Positions 17,452-26,137 of a DNA stretch of 64,000 bases are shown here, in pieces. The first letter of the stretch is position 1, and every line of letters starts with the position of its first letter. The translations under genes and the position numbers were made by a program. Under the pieces are notes generated by a model. The model was not told the DNA's origin. It saw only the letters and a list, made by a program, of their open reading frames with translations, and did not search any database. The stretch is taken from contig JAYRVH010000009.1 in the NCBI GenBank assembly GCA_041918615.1, positions 78,535 to 142,534 of the forward strand. The letters are read 5' to 3'. Origin of the DNA: JAEUJM01 sp041918615 (GTDB lineage Bacteria; Actinomycetota; Acidimicrobiia; Acidimicrobiales; DATDAH01).

Positions 17452-18606
17452 CTAGGTGAATCGGCGCATGTGGACCGAGAGCACCAGGCCCATCGCTGCG
17501 GACTCGGTGAGGATCGCCGAGCCTCCATAGGACATGAAGGGCAATGGGATGCCCGTCACCGGCATGATGCCCATGGTCATGCCGGCGTTCTCGAACACCT
17601 GGAACAGCACCATCGAGAGCACCCCCACGCACACGAGCATCCCGTAGGAGTCCCGGGCGAGCTGCGCGGTGCGCCATATTCGCCACACGATCACACCGAG
17701 CAGGCCGAGCACCAGTGAGCCGCCGAGGAGGCCCAGCTCCTCGCCCACCACGGTGAAGATGAAGTCGGTGTGCTGCTCGGGCACGAAGGCGAGACGTGTC
17801 TGCTGGCCCTCGAACAGCCCCTGTCCGGTCAGGCCTCCGCCCGAGATGGCGACCTGGGCCTGGCGGGTGTTGTAGGCCGCTCCCTGCGAGTCGCTGTCCG
17901 GGTTCACGAACGAGGTCAGCCGATCGACCTGGTACGCCTTCAGGATCGGCGAGTTCAAGATGAGCACCGTGCCGACGATCGCCACCAGGGCGACGAGCGC
18001 CATGTGCCGGGGACGGACCCCCGCCACGGTGACCATCCCGAGCGCCGCGAAGACGAACACCAAGACGGTGCCGAGATCGGGCTGCAACATGATCAGGGCC
18101 ATGGGGACGGCGGCCAGCCCGAATGCCATCAGCAGTCGGCGCCCGTCCAACTCGGCACGGTCGAAGGTCAAGAATGCGGCCATGCCGAGGATGAACACGA
18201 TCTTGGCGAACTCGGACGGCTGGAGCTGGAAGCCCGCCAGTTCGAACCACGCCTGCGCGCCGTTGGACTCAGAGCCGAGCGGCGAGATCACCAGCACGAG
18301 GAGCGCCAGGGCGGCGCCGGCCATCGGGAGCGCCCAGTCACGGAAGTGGCGGTAGTCGATGGCCGCCACCGCGGCCATGACCCCCATGCCGAGCACCACG
18401 AACATGAGCTGGCGCTGGAGGAAGAAGGTCGTCGTCGGCTCACCACCGCCCGGTCCCCGCGTGGCACTGAAGACCATGACCGCGCCCACGATGGAGAGCA
18501 ACGCGACCGCGCCCACGAGCACCCAGTCGACGTGGCGGACCGGCGTCGAGATGGATGACCGGTTGGCCCCCATCCCGGGGCGGGCAAGAGAGCCCGGCGC
18601 CGTCAT
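17452..18606 (-). CDS. rodA: Peptidoglycan glycosyltransferase RodA (SEDS family)
   Basis: 384 residues with about ten membrane helices. SEDS motifs visible: LQPSEFAKI, LMLQPDLGT-like IMLQPDLGTVLVF, the conserved loop VNPDSDSQGAAYNTRQAQVAISGGGLTGQG (read in part), FVPEQHTDFIFTVVGEELG and IPLPFMSYGGS. Polymerises glycan strands with the class B PBP encoded 7 nt upstream (mrdA). Its place at the end of mreBCD-mrdA-rodA indicates the elongation rather than division paralogue. Confidence 0.95.
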   Translation of the reverse strand: MTAPGSLARPGMGANRSSISTPVRHVDWVLVGAVALLSIVGAVMVFSATRGPGGGEPTTTFFLQRQLMFVVLGMGVMAAVAAIDYRHFRDWALPMAGAALALLVLVISPLGSESNGAQAWFELAGFQLQPSEFAKIVFILGMAAFLTFDRAELDGRRLLMAFGLAAVPMALIMLQPDLGTVLVFVFAALGMVTVAGVRPRHMALVALVAIVGTVLILNSPILKAYQVDRLTSFVNPDSDSQGAAYNTRQAQVAISGGGLTGQGLFEGQQTRLAFVPEQHTDFIFTVVGEELGLLGGSLVLGLLGVIVWRIWRTAQLARDSYGMLVCVGVLSMVLFQVFENAGMTMGIMPVTGIPLPFMSYGGSAILTESAAMGLVLSVHMRRFT

Positions 18607-18613
18607 CGGCTCG

Positions 18614-20635
18614 TCACCCTGTCGCGCCGGTGGTTGCGGTGGTGGTGGCGGGAGCGACCGCCGAACCGAGTGCAGCGGCGACCTGCGATGCGACGGGCAG
18701 CTGCGCGGGATCGGCCAAGCCCGCGAATATACGGGCGATCAGCGGTGCAGCCACGTCACCGCCGTATCCGGCCTCTTCCAGGATCGCGGTCGCCACGTAC
18801 TGTGGCGGCTGGTCGGCGAGCACCGGACCGAAGCCGGCGAACACGGACGAGTTGGCCTTGCCGGTCACCTGAGCCGTTCCCGTCTTGCCGCCGACCGGCC
18901 AACCGGCGGGGTTGTTCTCGAACGCCCGGACCGCCGTGCCATCGGCCCCCGCGGTGACACCGACCAGCCCGTCCACGATCGGCTGGCGCTCGTCCGGGGG
19001 CAGGTCGAAGCGGCTGAGCGCCGACGGCTCCAGCGTCTCCAGGTTCCTGAGGCCGGCAGCGCTCGGCTCGACGACGTTGGTGGCCAGGTGTGGTCGCCAG
19101 ATCGTGCCACCGTTGGCCAGCGCCGCGTAGGCGTTCGCGAGTTGCAGCGGCGTCACGAGCAGGTCGCCCTGACCGATCGAGAGGTTGATGTTGTCACCGC
19201 TGACCCAGTCGCCGTACGGGAAGGCATCGGGGTAGTCCCGGTGGTTCTGGGCCTTGCGGTCGGGTGTGGGCACCACCCCCGACCCCTCGAACGGGAGCTC
19301 GATCCCGGTGTCCTCGCCCAGCCCGAACGATCGGGCCGCGGTCTGCAGCGCCTCCTCGCCGACCTCGTCGCGCCGCAGCCACAGGATGTCGCCGATCTCG
19401 TAGTAGTAGTAGTCGCTCGACACCTCGAGCGACCGACGCAGATCGACCGCCCCGTGCGCCGTCGACTCGTCGTTTCGGAAGACGCAGCTGTCTCCCTCGC
19501 AGTCCTGGGCCGTGTACTCCCCCGGGTCGTCGATCGTCGACTGCGGTGTCCGCACGCCGTTGTCCAGCGCGGCCACCGCCGTGATCGGCTTGAACGTCGA
19601 GCCCGGCGCGTACTGGCCCTGGATCGCCCGGTTGTTGAGCGGCAGGTCACCGTTGGGGTCGGTCAGCGCCGTGTAGTCAGCCTGACTGATCCCGTTCGTG
19701 AAGTCGCCGGGGTTGAAGGTGGGGTACGAGGCCATCGCCACCACACCACCGTCGTTGGGATCGAGCACCACGACCGATCCCGCCGGTGCCGGGAAGTACT
19801 CGCTGCGCACCCGCTCGAGGCCTGCCGCCAACTCCGTCTCGGCCAGCATCTGGACGTTGACGTCGAGTGTCGTCAACAAGTCGTGCCCGGGCACCGGGAG
19901 CCGGTGGCTCACGGTCCGCACGATGTTGCCCTCCGCGTCCACCTCGTAGGTGATCTCGCCGGGCGTGCCCCGCAACTGGTCCTCATAGGCGAGTTCGAGG
20001 CCGTTGCGACCGATCTCGTCGCCCGACTCGTAGCCGAGGGGGTTGCGGCTCTCGGTTTCGGCGTCGATCTCGTCGAGCTTCTCCTGTGAGATCGAGCCCA
20101 CGTAGCCGAGCACATGAGCGGCCAGCGAGCCGAACGGGTACTGCCGGATCGCCGTGCGACGCACGCCGATCCCCGGCAGGTCCTCCTGGCGCTCCAGCAG
20201 CGCGACCATCACCTCGTCGGACACGTCGGTCAGCACGGGAACCGGGGCGAAGACGTCGACGAGGTTCGTCTTGATCGCGTCCTCGATCGAGGCGACCGTG
20301 ACCGGCCGCTCCGGCGTGGTCAACTGCGCGGCCAGGAGGGTCAGCTCCCGCCGACGCGCTTCGGGCTCGGCCTCGGCCGTGGGGAGCCCTCGGACGTCCA
20401 CCGTGACCTGCATCACCTCATGGCTGTCGACCAGCACCTCCTGGTTGCGGTCGAGTATCCGACCCCGGGGCGCCTGCTCGTGGACGACGCGGAGCCGATT
20501 GGCCGCAGCGACATCCTGGAAGGTGTCGCGCTGGAGCACCTGCAGGGTGAACATGCGCACGAAGAGGGCGGCGAAGAGCGAGACCGCGACGATGCCGATG
20601 ATGCTCAGCCGGAGGCCAGGGTTCTCAGCGGCCAT
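18614..20635 (-). CDS. mrdA: Penicillin-binding protein 2 (class B transpeptidase)
   Basis: 673 residues: a single N-terminal TM (about 8-29), dimerisation domain starting with RGRILDRN, and a transpeptidase domain with SxxK (STFK, near residue 345), the second motif SSD (near 403) followed by four tyrosines, and KTGT (near 583). Cross-links peptidoglycan in the elongasome with RodA. The C-terminal 20 residues are Ala/Thr rich. The run of Tyr after SSD comes from a short GTA trinucleotide repeat on the complementary strand. Confidence 0.95.
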   Translation of the reverse strand: MAAENPGLRLSIIGIVAVSLFAALFVRMFTLQVLQRDTFQDVAAANRLRVVHEQAPRGRILDRNQEVLVDSHEVMQVTVDVRGLPTAEAEPEARRRELTLLAAQLTTPERPVTVASIEDAIKTNLVDVFAPVPVLTDVSDEVMVALLERQEDLPGIGVRRTAIRQYPFGSLAAHVLGYVGSISQEKLDEIDAETESRNPLGYESGDEIGRNGLELAYEDQLRGTPGEITYEVDAEGNIVRTVSHRLPVPGHDLLTTLDVNVQMLAETELAAGLERVRSEYFPAPAGSVVVLDPNDGGVVAMASYPTFNPGDFTNGISQADYTALTDPNGDLPLNNRAIQGQYAPGSTFKPITAVAALDNGVRTPQSTIDDPGEYTAQDCEGDSCVFRNDESTAHGAVDLRRSLEVSSDYYYYEIGDILWLRRDEVGEEALQTAARSFGLGEDTGIELPFEGSGVVPTPDRKAQNHRDYPDAFPYGDWVSGDNINLSIGQGDLLVTPLQLANAYAALANGGTIWRPHLATNVVEPSAAGLRNLETLEPSALSRFDLPPDERQPIVDGLVGVTAGADGTAVRAFENNPAGWPVGGKTGTAQVTGKANSSVFAGFGPVLADQPPQYVATAILEEAGYGGDVAAPLIARIFAGLADPAQLPVASQVAAALGSAVAPATTTATTGATG

Positions 20636-20682
20636 GGCCCACTTCCCTGGAGACGGACGAAACGGACCCGATGATCATGGCA

Positions 20683-21282
20683 TCACCAGCCCTGGCTTTG
20701 GCGTCGGCGGAGAGGACGGCGCGTCCGTGACCGGCGGCGGTTGCGGCCGGTGAAGAACGCCGGTAGGTGCAGCGTCGGCATCGAGATCCCCAGCGCACCG
20801 CCCTGGCTCCACCGCGTGACGGGGAGCGCGACGACCGACAGGACGGTGTTGAGCAGGCCCACCACCAGTGCCACCACGAGGGTGCGAGGGCCCAACCATG
20901 CGAGGTTGCCGGTCATGGCGCCGAGCACGCCGTACCCGACCACGCCGGCGGCGCTGGCCATTCCGGCAACCACCGGGGGCGTCCACCACGTGGAGCCCAA
21001 CAGCGTGTGTTGCAGGCCCCCCACGCCGTAGCCCACGCACGCGTACACGAGGGCCGACAGGCCGAAGGGGGTCGACACGGTGCAATCGAACAGAAGGCCG
21101 GCGGCAAAGCCCACCACCGCACCCCGCTCCGGCCCGCCGGCCAGCCCGACGCCGATGGCGACCAGCAGCAGCACGTCGGCGGTGACGCCGAACACGGGAG
21201 TACGCCCGAACAGGCAGACCTGCATCAGCAGCGCGACGAACACGACCAGCGCGGTGCGACCACCGACAAGCGAATCGGTCAC
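20683..21282 (-). CDS. mreD: Rod shape-determining membrane protein MreD
   Basis: 199 residues with five or six hydrophobic segments and the MreD pattern GLLFDCTVSTPFGLSALVYACVGYG. The C-terminal 35 residues are strongly basic. The GTG start overlaps the mreC stop (GTGA). Links MreBC with the peptidoglycan synthases; assignment rests on topology, motif and operon position. Confidence 0.88.
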   Translation of the reverse strand: MTDSLVGGRTALVVFVALLMQVCLFGRTPVFGVTADVLLLVAIGVGLAGGPERGAVVGFAAGLLFDCTVSTPFGLSALVYACVGYGVGGLQHTLLGSTWWTPPVVAGMASAAGVVGYGVLGAMTGNLAWLGPRTLVVALVVGLLNTVLSVVALPVTRWSQGGALGISMPTLHLPAFFTGRNRRRSRTRRPLRRRQSQGW

Positions 21283-22163
21283 CTCGGGGACCAGAGCATG
21301 ACGGACACGAACGAGAGATGGTCGAGGTCGGCGGCAGGCTGGATGTCGATGGTCTGCTCGACGGAGCGACCCGCCGTCGTCGTGGCCGTCGTCGCCTGGC
21401 CCTGGGAATCGCTCGCAGGTTCACGGGCGGGCACGGCGTCGACCGCACGCCCGACGGTGACCCCGGGCGGGAAGAGGCTTCGCTCCACGCCGCTCGTCGT
21501 GAAGAAGTCGCCGGGCGAGATCTCGGAATCGGCGTCCAGACCCACATCGACGCGAAGGGTCTGGCCCTCTCCCCGGCCCGACGCGACTCCGATGTCGCCC
21601 GTGAGGACGTGCTTCACCCCGATCCGGAATCCCGGGTCGGTGATGAGCCGCACGCTCGCGGCGTTGAGCGTCACGTCGACGGTCCGGCCGACGAGCCCGG
21701 CCGAGGTGATCACCGGCATGCCCCGCCGGATACCCGCGTTCGCTCCTTTGTTGATCTGGACCGTCCGGTCGAAATTCGAGATCGGACCGGCGATCACCTC
21801 CGCGTGCGTGCTCACGATGTCGGTGAAGCTCGGCAGGTCGAGCGCCTCGCGCATGGCCGCGAGCTCCGCTGCTGCCTGCTGGGCCGACGACTGCTCGCCC
21901 CGCAGGTCGTCGAGTTGCCGGCGCAGACGCTCGTTCTCCGCCTTCAGGTCACTGCGGTTGAACACCCCGTTGAACGCGTCGCCGACGGGGCCGAACACGG
22001 CGTCACCGACGGCCCGGACAGGGCTGAAGACGACACCGACCGCCGACTTGACGCCGTTGATCGGGCCGAAGCCTCCCGTATCGAGCGCGAGGACGGTGAC
22101 CGATATCAGAACGAGCACGATCAGGGTCGTGCGCGAGCGTCCGGGCTCGCGCGACGGAGCCAC
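21279..22163 (-). CDS. mreC: Rod shape-determining protein MreC
   Basis: 294 residues from a GTG start: a cytoplasmic basic tail, one TM (about 12-30), a coiled coil with LKAENERLRRQLDDLRGEQ, and the beta-barrel domain with VQINKGANAGIRRGMPVITSAGLVG and SPGDFFTTSG. The C-terminal tail has a Thr/Ala-rich insertion (around residue 245-260). Extracytoplasmic scaffold of the elongasome, 18 nt after mreB. Confidence 0.94.
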   Translation of the reverse strand: MAPSREPGRSRTTLIVLVLISVTVLALDTGGFGPINGVKSAVGVVFSPVRAVGDAVFGPVGDAFNGVFNRSDLKAENERLRRQLDDLRGEQSSAQQAAAELAAMREALDLPSFTDIVSTHAEVIAGPISNFDRTVQINKGANAGIRRGMPVITSAGLVGRTVDVTLNAASVRLITDPGFRIGVKHVLTGDIGVASGRGEGQTLRVDVGLDADSEISPGDFFTTSGVERSLFPPGVTVGRAVDAVPAREPASDSQGQATTATTTAGRSVEQTIDIQPAADLDHLSFVSVMLWSPR

Positions 22164-22181
22164 CGCAGCGAGGAACCGGCG

Positions 22182-23219
22182 CTAGAGCCGGTTGGCGGAG
22201 AACAACACGCCCTTGAGCGCCTCAAACTCCTCGAGCGACTGGCCCGAGCCGAGCGCCACGGCGTACAGCGGGTTCTCGGCGACGCGCACCGGCATGCCGG
22301 TCTCGTGACCGAGTCGTTCGAGGAAGCCGTGCAGCAACGCACCGCCGCCGGCGAGCATGATCCCCTGCTCCATGATGTCCGCCGCCAACTCCGGGGGGGT
22401 CTTGTCGAGGGTGACCTTGACCGCGTCGATGATGGACGCCACCTGCTCCTCGAGCGCCTCACGGATCTCGCCCGTCGACAACACGACCGTCTTGGGGAGG
22501 CCGGTGACCAGGTCGCGCCCCCGGATCTCGGCGGTGAGCTCCTCCTGCAAGGGCCAGGCAGACCCGAGCTGGATCTTGACCTCCTCGGCCGTGCGCTCAC
22601 CGAGCGCCATGCTGTATTCCTTCTTCATGAACTGGATGATGGCGTCGTCGAGCTCGTCACCGCCGATGCGGGACGACTGGCTGGCCACGATGCCCCCCAG
22701 GGAGATCACCGCCACCTCGGTGGTTCCGCCGCCGATGTCGACGATCATGTTGCCCGTGGGCTCCTGCACGGGCAGGCCTGCCCCGATGGCCGCAGCCATG
22801 GGCTCTTCGATGATGTAGGCAGGCTTGCGCGCGCCCGCGTACTCGGCAGCCTCCTGCACCGCACGCTGCTCCACGCCGGTGATGCCGGACGGCACGCAGA
22901 TCACCATGCGGGGCTTCACCCAACGGCGCTGGTGCACCTTGTGGATGAAGTAGCGCAACATCTTCTCGCAGATCTCGAAGTCGGCGATGACGCCGTCCTT
23001 CAACGGCCTGATCGCCTGGATGTGGCCCGGCGTGCGGCCGATCATGCGCTTGGCCTCGGTGCCGACCGCGAGGGGGCGACCGTCGCGGGTGTTGATGGCG
23101 ACCACCGACGGCTCGTTGAGGACGATGCCGCGGCCGCGCACGTACACCAGCGTGTTCGCGGTGCCGAGATCGACGGCCATGTCACGGCCCATCACGGTGG
23201 TCAACAGGTTGTCAGACAT
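22182..23219 (-). CDS. mreB: Actin-like cell shape protein MreB
   Basis: 345 residues with the actin-family phosphate-1 motif DLGTANTLVYV, phosphate-2 DIGGGTTEVAVISLGGI and adenosine motif LAGGGALLHG. Forms membrane-associated filaments that orient cell-wall elongation. Presence of mreBCD-mrdA-rodA implies a cell that elongates by lateral or MreB-guided synthesis, unlike mycobacteria, which lack MreB. Confidence 0.97.
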   Translation of the reverse strand: MSDNLLTTVMGRDMAVDLGTANTLVYVRGRGIVLNEPSVVAINTRDGRPLAVGTEAKRMIGRTPGHIQAIRPLKDGVIADFEICEKMLRYFIHKVHQRRWVKPRMVICVPSGITGVEQRAVQEAAEYAGARKPAYIIEEPMAAAIGAGLPVQEPTGNMIVDIGGGTTEVAVISLGGIVASQSSRIGGDELDDAIIQFMKKEYSMALGERTAEEVKIQLGSAWPLQEELTAEIRGRDLVTGLPKTVVLSTGEIREALEEQVASIIDAVKVTLDKTPPELAADIMEQGIMLAGGGALLHGFLERLGHETGMPVRVAENPLYAVALGSGQSLEEFEALKGVLFSANRL

Positions 23220-23252
23220 CGAATGCCCCTACTCCACAGCCGGGTTGCAGGG

Positions 23253-23258
23253 ATTGTA
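23253..23258 (-). promoter_or_regulatory. Putative -10 element of mreB
   Basis: TACAAT on the minus strand in an AT-rich patch of the 76-base ndk-mreB gap, 33 nt before the mreB ATG. A GGAG lies in the leader, so this mRNA may carry a conventional 5' UTR. No clear -35. Confidence 0.4.
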
Positions 23259-23295
23259 ACGCAAATGAAACAGGACCGCCGGTTGCACGAACAGG

Positions 23296-23706
23296 CTACG
23301 CCAGATCCGGGAAGAAGATGGCGATCTCTCGATCGGCGGACTCAAGGGCGTCCGATCCGTGTACGAGGTTCTCGGTGAGCTCGATGCCGAAGTCGCCCCG
23401 GATCGTGCCGGGGGGCGAGTCGGCAGGGTTGGTGGCGCCCATCAGTGTACGGACCACCTTGTAGGTGTCCTGGGGCCCTTCCACCACGAGCACCAGTGCC
23501 GGCGAGCGCCCGATGAACGACACGAGGTCGTCGTAGAACGGCTTGCCCCGGTGCTCCTCGTAGTGACGCCCGGCCGTGTCGGCGTCGATGACGCGCAGTT
23601 CGGCGGCCACGATGCGCAGCCCCTTGCGCTCGAGACGGCTGAGGATCTCACCCGCGAGGCCGCGTTCGACGGCGTCGGGCTTGGCGATGACGAGAGTTCT
23701 GTCCAT
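23296..23706 (-). CDS. ndk: Nucleoside diphosphate kinase
   Basis: 136 residues, the normal length. Starts MDRTLVIAKPDAVERGL and carries the catalytic histidine in ENLVHGSDALESA. Balances NTP and dNTP pools by phosphate transfer. Position between folC and mreB is conserved in Actinobacteria, except that a pilin gene is inserted here. Confidence 0.97.
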   Translation of the reverse strand: MDRTLVIAKPDAVERGLAGEILSRLERKGLRIVAAELRVIDADTAGRHYEEHRGKPFYDDLVSFIGRSPALVLVVEGPQDTYKVVRTLMGATNPADSPPGTIRGDFGIELTENLVHGSDALESADREIAIFFPDLA

Positions 23707-23715
23707 GGCCGACGA

Positions 23716-23721
23716 AGGCTA
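23716..23721 (-). promoter_or_regulatory. Putative -10 element of ndk (near-leaderless)
   Basis: TAGCCT on the minus strand, 9 nt before the ndk ATG; no Shine-Dalgarno. Confidence 0.35.
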
Positions 23722-23765
23722 GGCCAGCCCTGCGTGTCAGCGGAAGCCGAAGGCGCTCCGAGGGG

Positions 23766-24440
23766 TCAGACCCGAGGCAGGGTGACCGACGCGACCACGC
23801 CGTCCCAGGTGGGCGTCGACGCCACGCCGGTGACGGTGGCCACGACGGACAGGTAGTTGTCCGAGACGCTGTTGAGCCGAGCGTTGCATCGACCGGTGGT
23901 GGCCGACGTGCTGCAGGTGGCGGTCCCGAGCGTCGCCCCTGCGATCGTCTTGAACACGACGGTCACGGTCGCACCCCCGATCGGCGCGCTGGTGTTGCTG
24001 TCCGAGATGGTCACCTGGGCCCTGGCGTCCCAGGTGGTCGCGTCGCGGTTGAGAGAGTTCGCAGTGATCGAACTGATCCTCGCACGCGGGGCCGCCGTCG
24101 TGGTGGTGGTGGGAGCGGCGGTCGTCGTGGTGGTGGTGGGGGCGGCAGTCGTGGTCGTGGTGGGGGCGGCGGTCGTGGTCGTGGTCGACGGTGGCACCGT
24201 CGTGGTGGTGCTGCTCCCGCCGGGGATGGACGTACCCGTTGGCGCCGCGCCGCCCGAGCGGGGGAGGTCGCCGATGTGGTTGCTCGTGGTGTCGTAGTAG
24301 GTGTCGGCGTTGCGCTCGAGGGTCTTGATCGCCCCCACCGAGCCCGCCAGCATGAGCGAGATCACGAGCGCGTACTCGACGCCCGTCGCGCCGCGCTCGG
24401 CGTTCAGGAAGCGACGGCACCAGCGACGAAATCGATCCAT
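23766..24440 (-). CDS. Large Flp-like (type IVb) pilin with Thr-rich linker and Ig-like domain
   Basis: 224 residues. Residues 1-16 form a basic leader ending ERG; the mature part begins ATGVEYALVISLMLAG, giving Gly-1, Glu+5 and Tyr+6 as in Flp pilins. A short helix is followed by a linker of about 40 residues made of T4-6(A/P) repeats and then about 100 residues resembling a bacterial Ig-like beta domain (GATVTVVFKTIAGATLGTATC, two Cys). Flp pilins are normally 50-80 residues, so the C-terminal extension is unusual. It lies alone between folC and ndk, 13 kb from the TadE/TadG genes. Pilus or adhesin role is inferred. Confidence 0.72.
   Translation of the reverse strand: MDRFRRWCRRFLNAERGATGVEYALVISLMLAGSVGAIKTLERNADTYYDTTSNHIGDLPRSGGAAPTGTSIPGGSSTTTTVPPSTTTTTAAPTTTTTAAPTTTTTTAAPTTTTTAAPRARISSITANSLNRDATTWDARAQVTISDSNTSAPIGGATVTVVFKTIAGATLGTATCSTSATTGRCNARLNSVSDNYLSVVATVTGVASTPTWDGVVASVTLPRV
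24094..24209. repeat. Low-complexity ACC/GTG-rich tract encoding a Thr/Ala/Pro linker
   Basis: Imperfect tandem units of about 27-30 bases rich in GTGGTG and GTCGTGG on the plus strand, encoding repeated TTTTTAAP on the minus strand. Such tracts expand and contract by slippage, so pilin stalk length may vary between strains. Confidence 0.7.
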
Positions 24441-24555
24441 GGATCATCCTTTTCGGCATGAATCGCGTCCGCCTTGAGCACCGCCTCCGGATCGGGCCCC
24501 GTCGGCGAAGGCGGATCGCGCCAGCTCCTGCGGCAGCACGGGTACAGCCCAGACG

Positions 24556-24583
24556 CCCCTTTCGAAGACACCCCTTTCGAAGA
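24556..24583. repeat. Direct repeat upstream of the Flp-like pilin gene
   Basis: Two copies of CCCCTTTCGAAGA with a 15-base period, each holding the palindrome TTCGAA, about 115-145 nt before the pilin start in the 155-base folC-pilin gap. A possible operator; no protein can be named. Nothing else is recognised in that gap. Confidence 0.45.
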
Positions 24584-24595
24584 GGACGGCCGCCG

Positions 24596-25909
24596 TCAGG
24601 TCAGGGGACCGATGCCCTCGGCCCGGCACCAGGCCCGCGCCGCGCCCACCACGTAGAGCGAACCGGCCACCACCACGACGTCATCGGGGCCCGACGCGGT
24701 CAGCGTCGAGGAGAGCGCACCGGCCACGTCGTCGATGCGACGGACGGCGAGGCCGAGGGCGACCGCCGCCTGCTCGACGATGGCGGCCGGCAATGCTCGA
24801 GGCGACGCCGGCGTACAGACCACGAGACGATCACCGGGCCGAATCCCCATCGCCTCGAGCATCTCGGTGGGGTCGCGGCCCGTGAGCATGCCGATCACGA
24901 AGGATCGAGTGCCGGAGGGGGCGAAGCCCTCTTCGAGGGTCGCGGCGAGCGACGCCGCCCCGTCCCGGTTGTGCGCGCCGTCGAGCACGAGCAGCGGCCC
25001 GTGGGACACGACCTCGAATCGACCGGGAAGGGTGAGTTGGGCGAAGGCCTCCTCCACGACGTCCGCGTCCGAGGGCCGAGCGAAGAAGGCCTCGACCGCG
25101 GCGACCGCGATGGCGGCGTTTTCACCCTGATGCGCCCCGTGCACCGGCAGGAAGAGGTCGCCATACTCGGCGGTCGGGGTGCGCAGGTCGACCAGCCGTC
25201 CACCGAGCGCCAACTGGTTCGTCAGGCAGCCGAACTCGCGATATCGGAGCCAGGTCTCGGCGGCGCCCGCCGCCTCGAAGACCCCGACGACGTCAGCATC
25301 GGTCTCGCCGAGCACCAGCGTCGAACCGGCCTTCACGATGCCGGCCTTCTCCTCTGCGATGGCCCGGCGCCATCCTGGCCCCCCTTGGGTGTGGTCGTGG
25401 CCGACGTTCGTGACGACGGCGACCGTGCCGTCGGCCACGTTGGTGGCGTCCCATCGCCCGAGGAGCCCCACTTCGATCACGGCGACGTCGACGGCAACGT
25501 CGGCGAACCAACGGAACGCCGCTGCGGTGAGGATCTCGAAGTACGTGAGGCCGTCCCCGGACCCTCCAGCGGCCTCGACGCGCTCGATCAACTCGAGGAG
25601 CGACGCGAGCGAGGCGTCGTCGATGGCAGTGCCGTCCCACGCGAGGCGCTCGTTGATGCGTTCGAGATGCGGGCTGGTGTACGTGCCGACGTGGAGACCG
25701 TGGGCCCGCAGCAGGGCCGTGATCATCCGTACGGTCGAGCCCTTTCCGTTCGTGCCCGTCACGTGGATCACGGGGTAGTCCGCCTGCGGGTCGCCCGACG
25801 ACGCGACCAGGCCCTGCATGCGCTCGAGCGAGAGCCCGTCCACCTTCCCCGCCGTCGCCTCCATGTTGCCGTGCTGGTCGAGGTACGCCAGCGCGGCGTC
25901 GATGTCCAT
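24596..25909 (-). CDS. folC: Folylpolyglutamate synthase / dihydrofolate synthase
   Basis: 437 residues of the Mur-ligase-like FolC family. ATP-binding loop VTGTNGKGSTVRMI near residue 50, then YTSPHLERINERLAW, TYFEILTAAAFRWF, EVGLLGRWDATN and VLDGAHNRDGAASL. Adds glutamates to folates and may also make dihydrofolate. It follows clpX and a small membrane protein gene, the clpX-folC-ndk order known from other Actinobacteria. ATG at 25909 lies 11 nt after the upstream stop. Confidence 0.95.
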   Translation of the reverse strand: MDIDAALAYLDQHGNMEATAGKVDGLSLERMQGLVASSGDPQADYPVIHVTGTNGKGSTVRMITALLRAHGLHVGTYTSPHLERINERLAWDGTAIDDASLASLLELIERVEAAGGSGDGLTYFEILTAAAFRWFADVAVDVAVIEVGLLGRWDATNVADGTVAVVTNVGHDHTQGGPGWRRAIAEEKAGIVKAGSTLVLGETDADVVGVFEAAGAAETWLRYREFGCLTNQLALGGRLVDLRTPTAEYGDLFLPVHGAHQGENAAIAVAAVEAFFARPSDADVVEEAFAQLTLPGRFEVVSHGPLLVLDGAHNRDGAASLAATLEEGFAPSGTRSFVIGMLTGRDPTEMLEAMGIRPGDRLVVCTPASPRALPAAIVEQAAVALGLAVRRIDDVAGALSSTLTASGPDDVVVVAGSLYVVGAARAWCRAEGIGPLT

Positions 25910-25920
25910 CCTGTGTGCGC

Positions 25921-26130
25921 TCAGGAGGTGGCGGCCGTGGCTCGTCGCCGCGCCCGCCGGTCGGCGACGAGCCCGACGACGGCACCCGCGATCGCGCCTT
26001 GAGCAGCACCCTTGGCCGCCTGGCTCGCGACAAGGGCAGCAGGATCGTCTTCCCTGCGCACGGTCTGTGCGACCAGCACGACCGCGCCCACCGCCGCTCC
26101 GAGGATGGCGCCCCGGAGAGTGCGACTCAC
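25921..26130 (-). CDS. Small glycine/alanine-rich membrane protein, unknown function
   Basis: 69 residues from the GTG at 26130, 7 nt after the clpX stop; a longer in-frame start at 26184 would overlap clpX. Two short glycine-zipper-like hydrophobic stretches (GAILGAAVGAVVLVAQTV and AAQGAIAGAVVGLVAD) flank a polar middle; the C-terminus is Arg-rich. Position between clpX and folC and preserved frame suggest a real gene. No function can be assigned. Confidence 0.5.
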   Translation of the reverse strand: MSRTLRGAILGAAVGAVVLVAQTVRREDDPAALVASQAAKGAAQGAIAGAVVGLVADRRARRRATAATS

Positions 26131-26137
26131 CGAAGGG

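Noticed and set aside
15493..20089. Long plus-strand frames opposite the radical SAM, rodA and mrdA genes
   Set aside because: Composition (Arg/Gly/Asp/His-rich, no hydrophobic core) is that of shadows, and the minus-strand genes have full motif sets.
21318..23378. Open frame of 686 codons opposite mreC and mreB
   Set aside because: Same GC-driven antisense artefact; mreB and mreC are certain.
24444..24629. Small minus-strand frame (61 codons) between folC and the pilin gene
   Set aside because: Starts inside folC, covers the direct repeats, and has no start signals or protein-like features.
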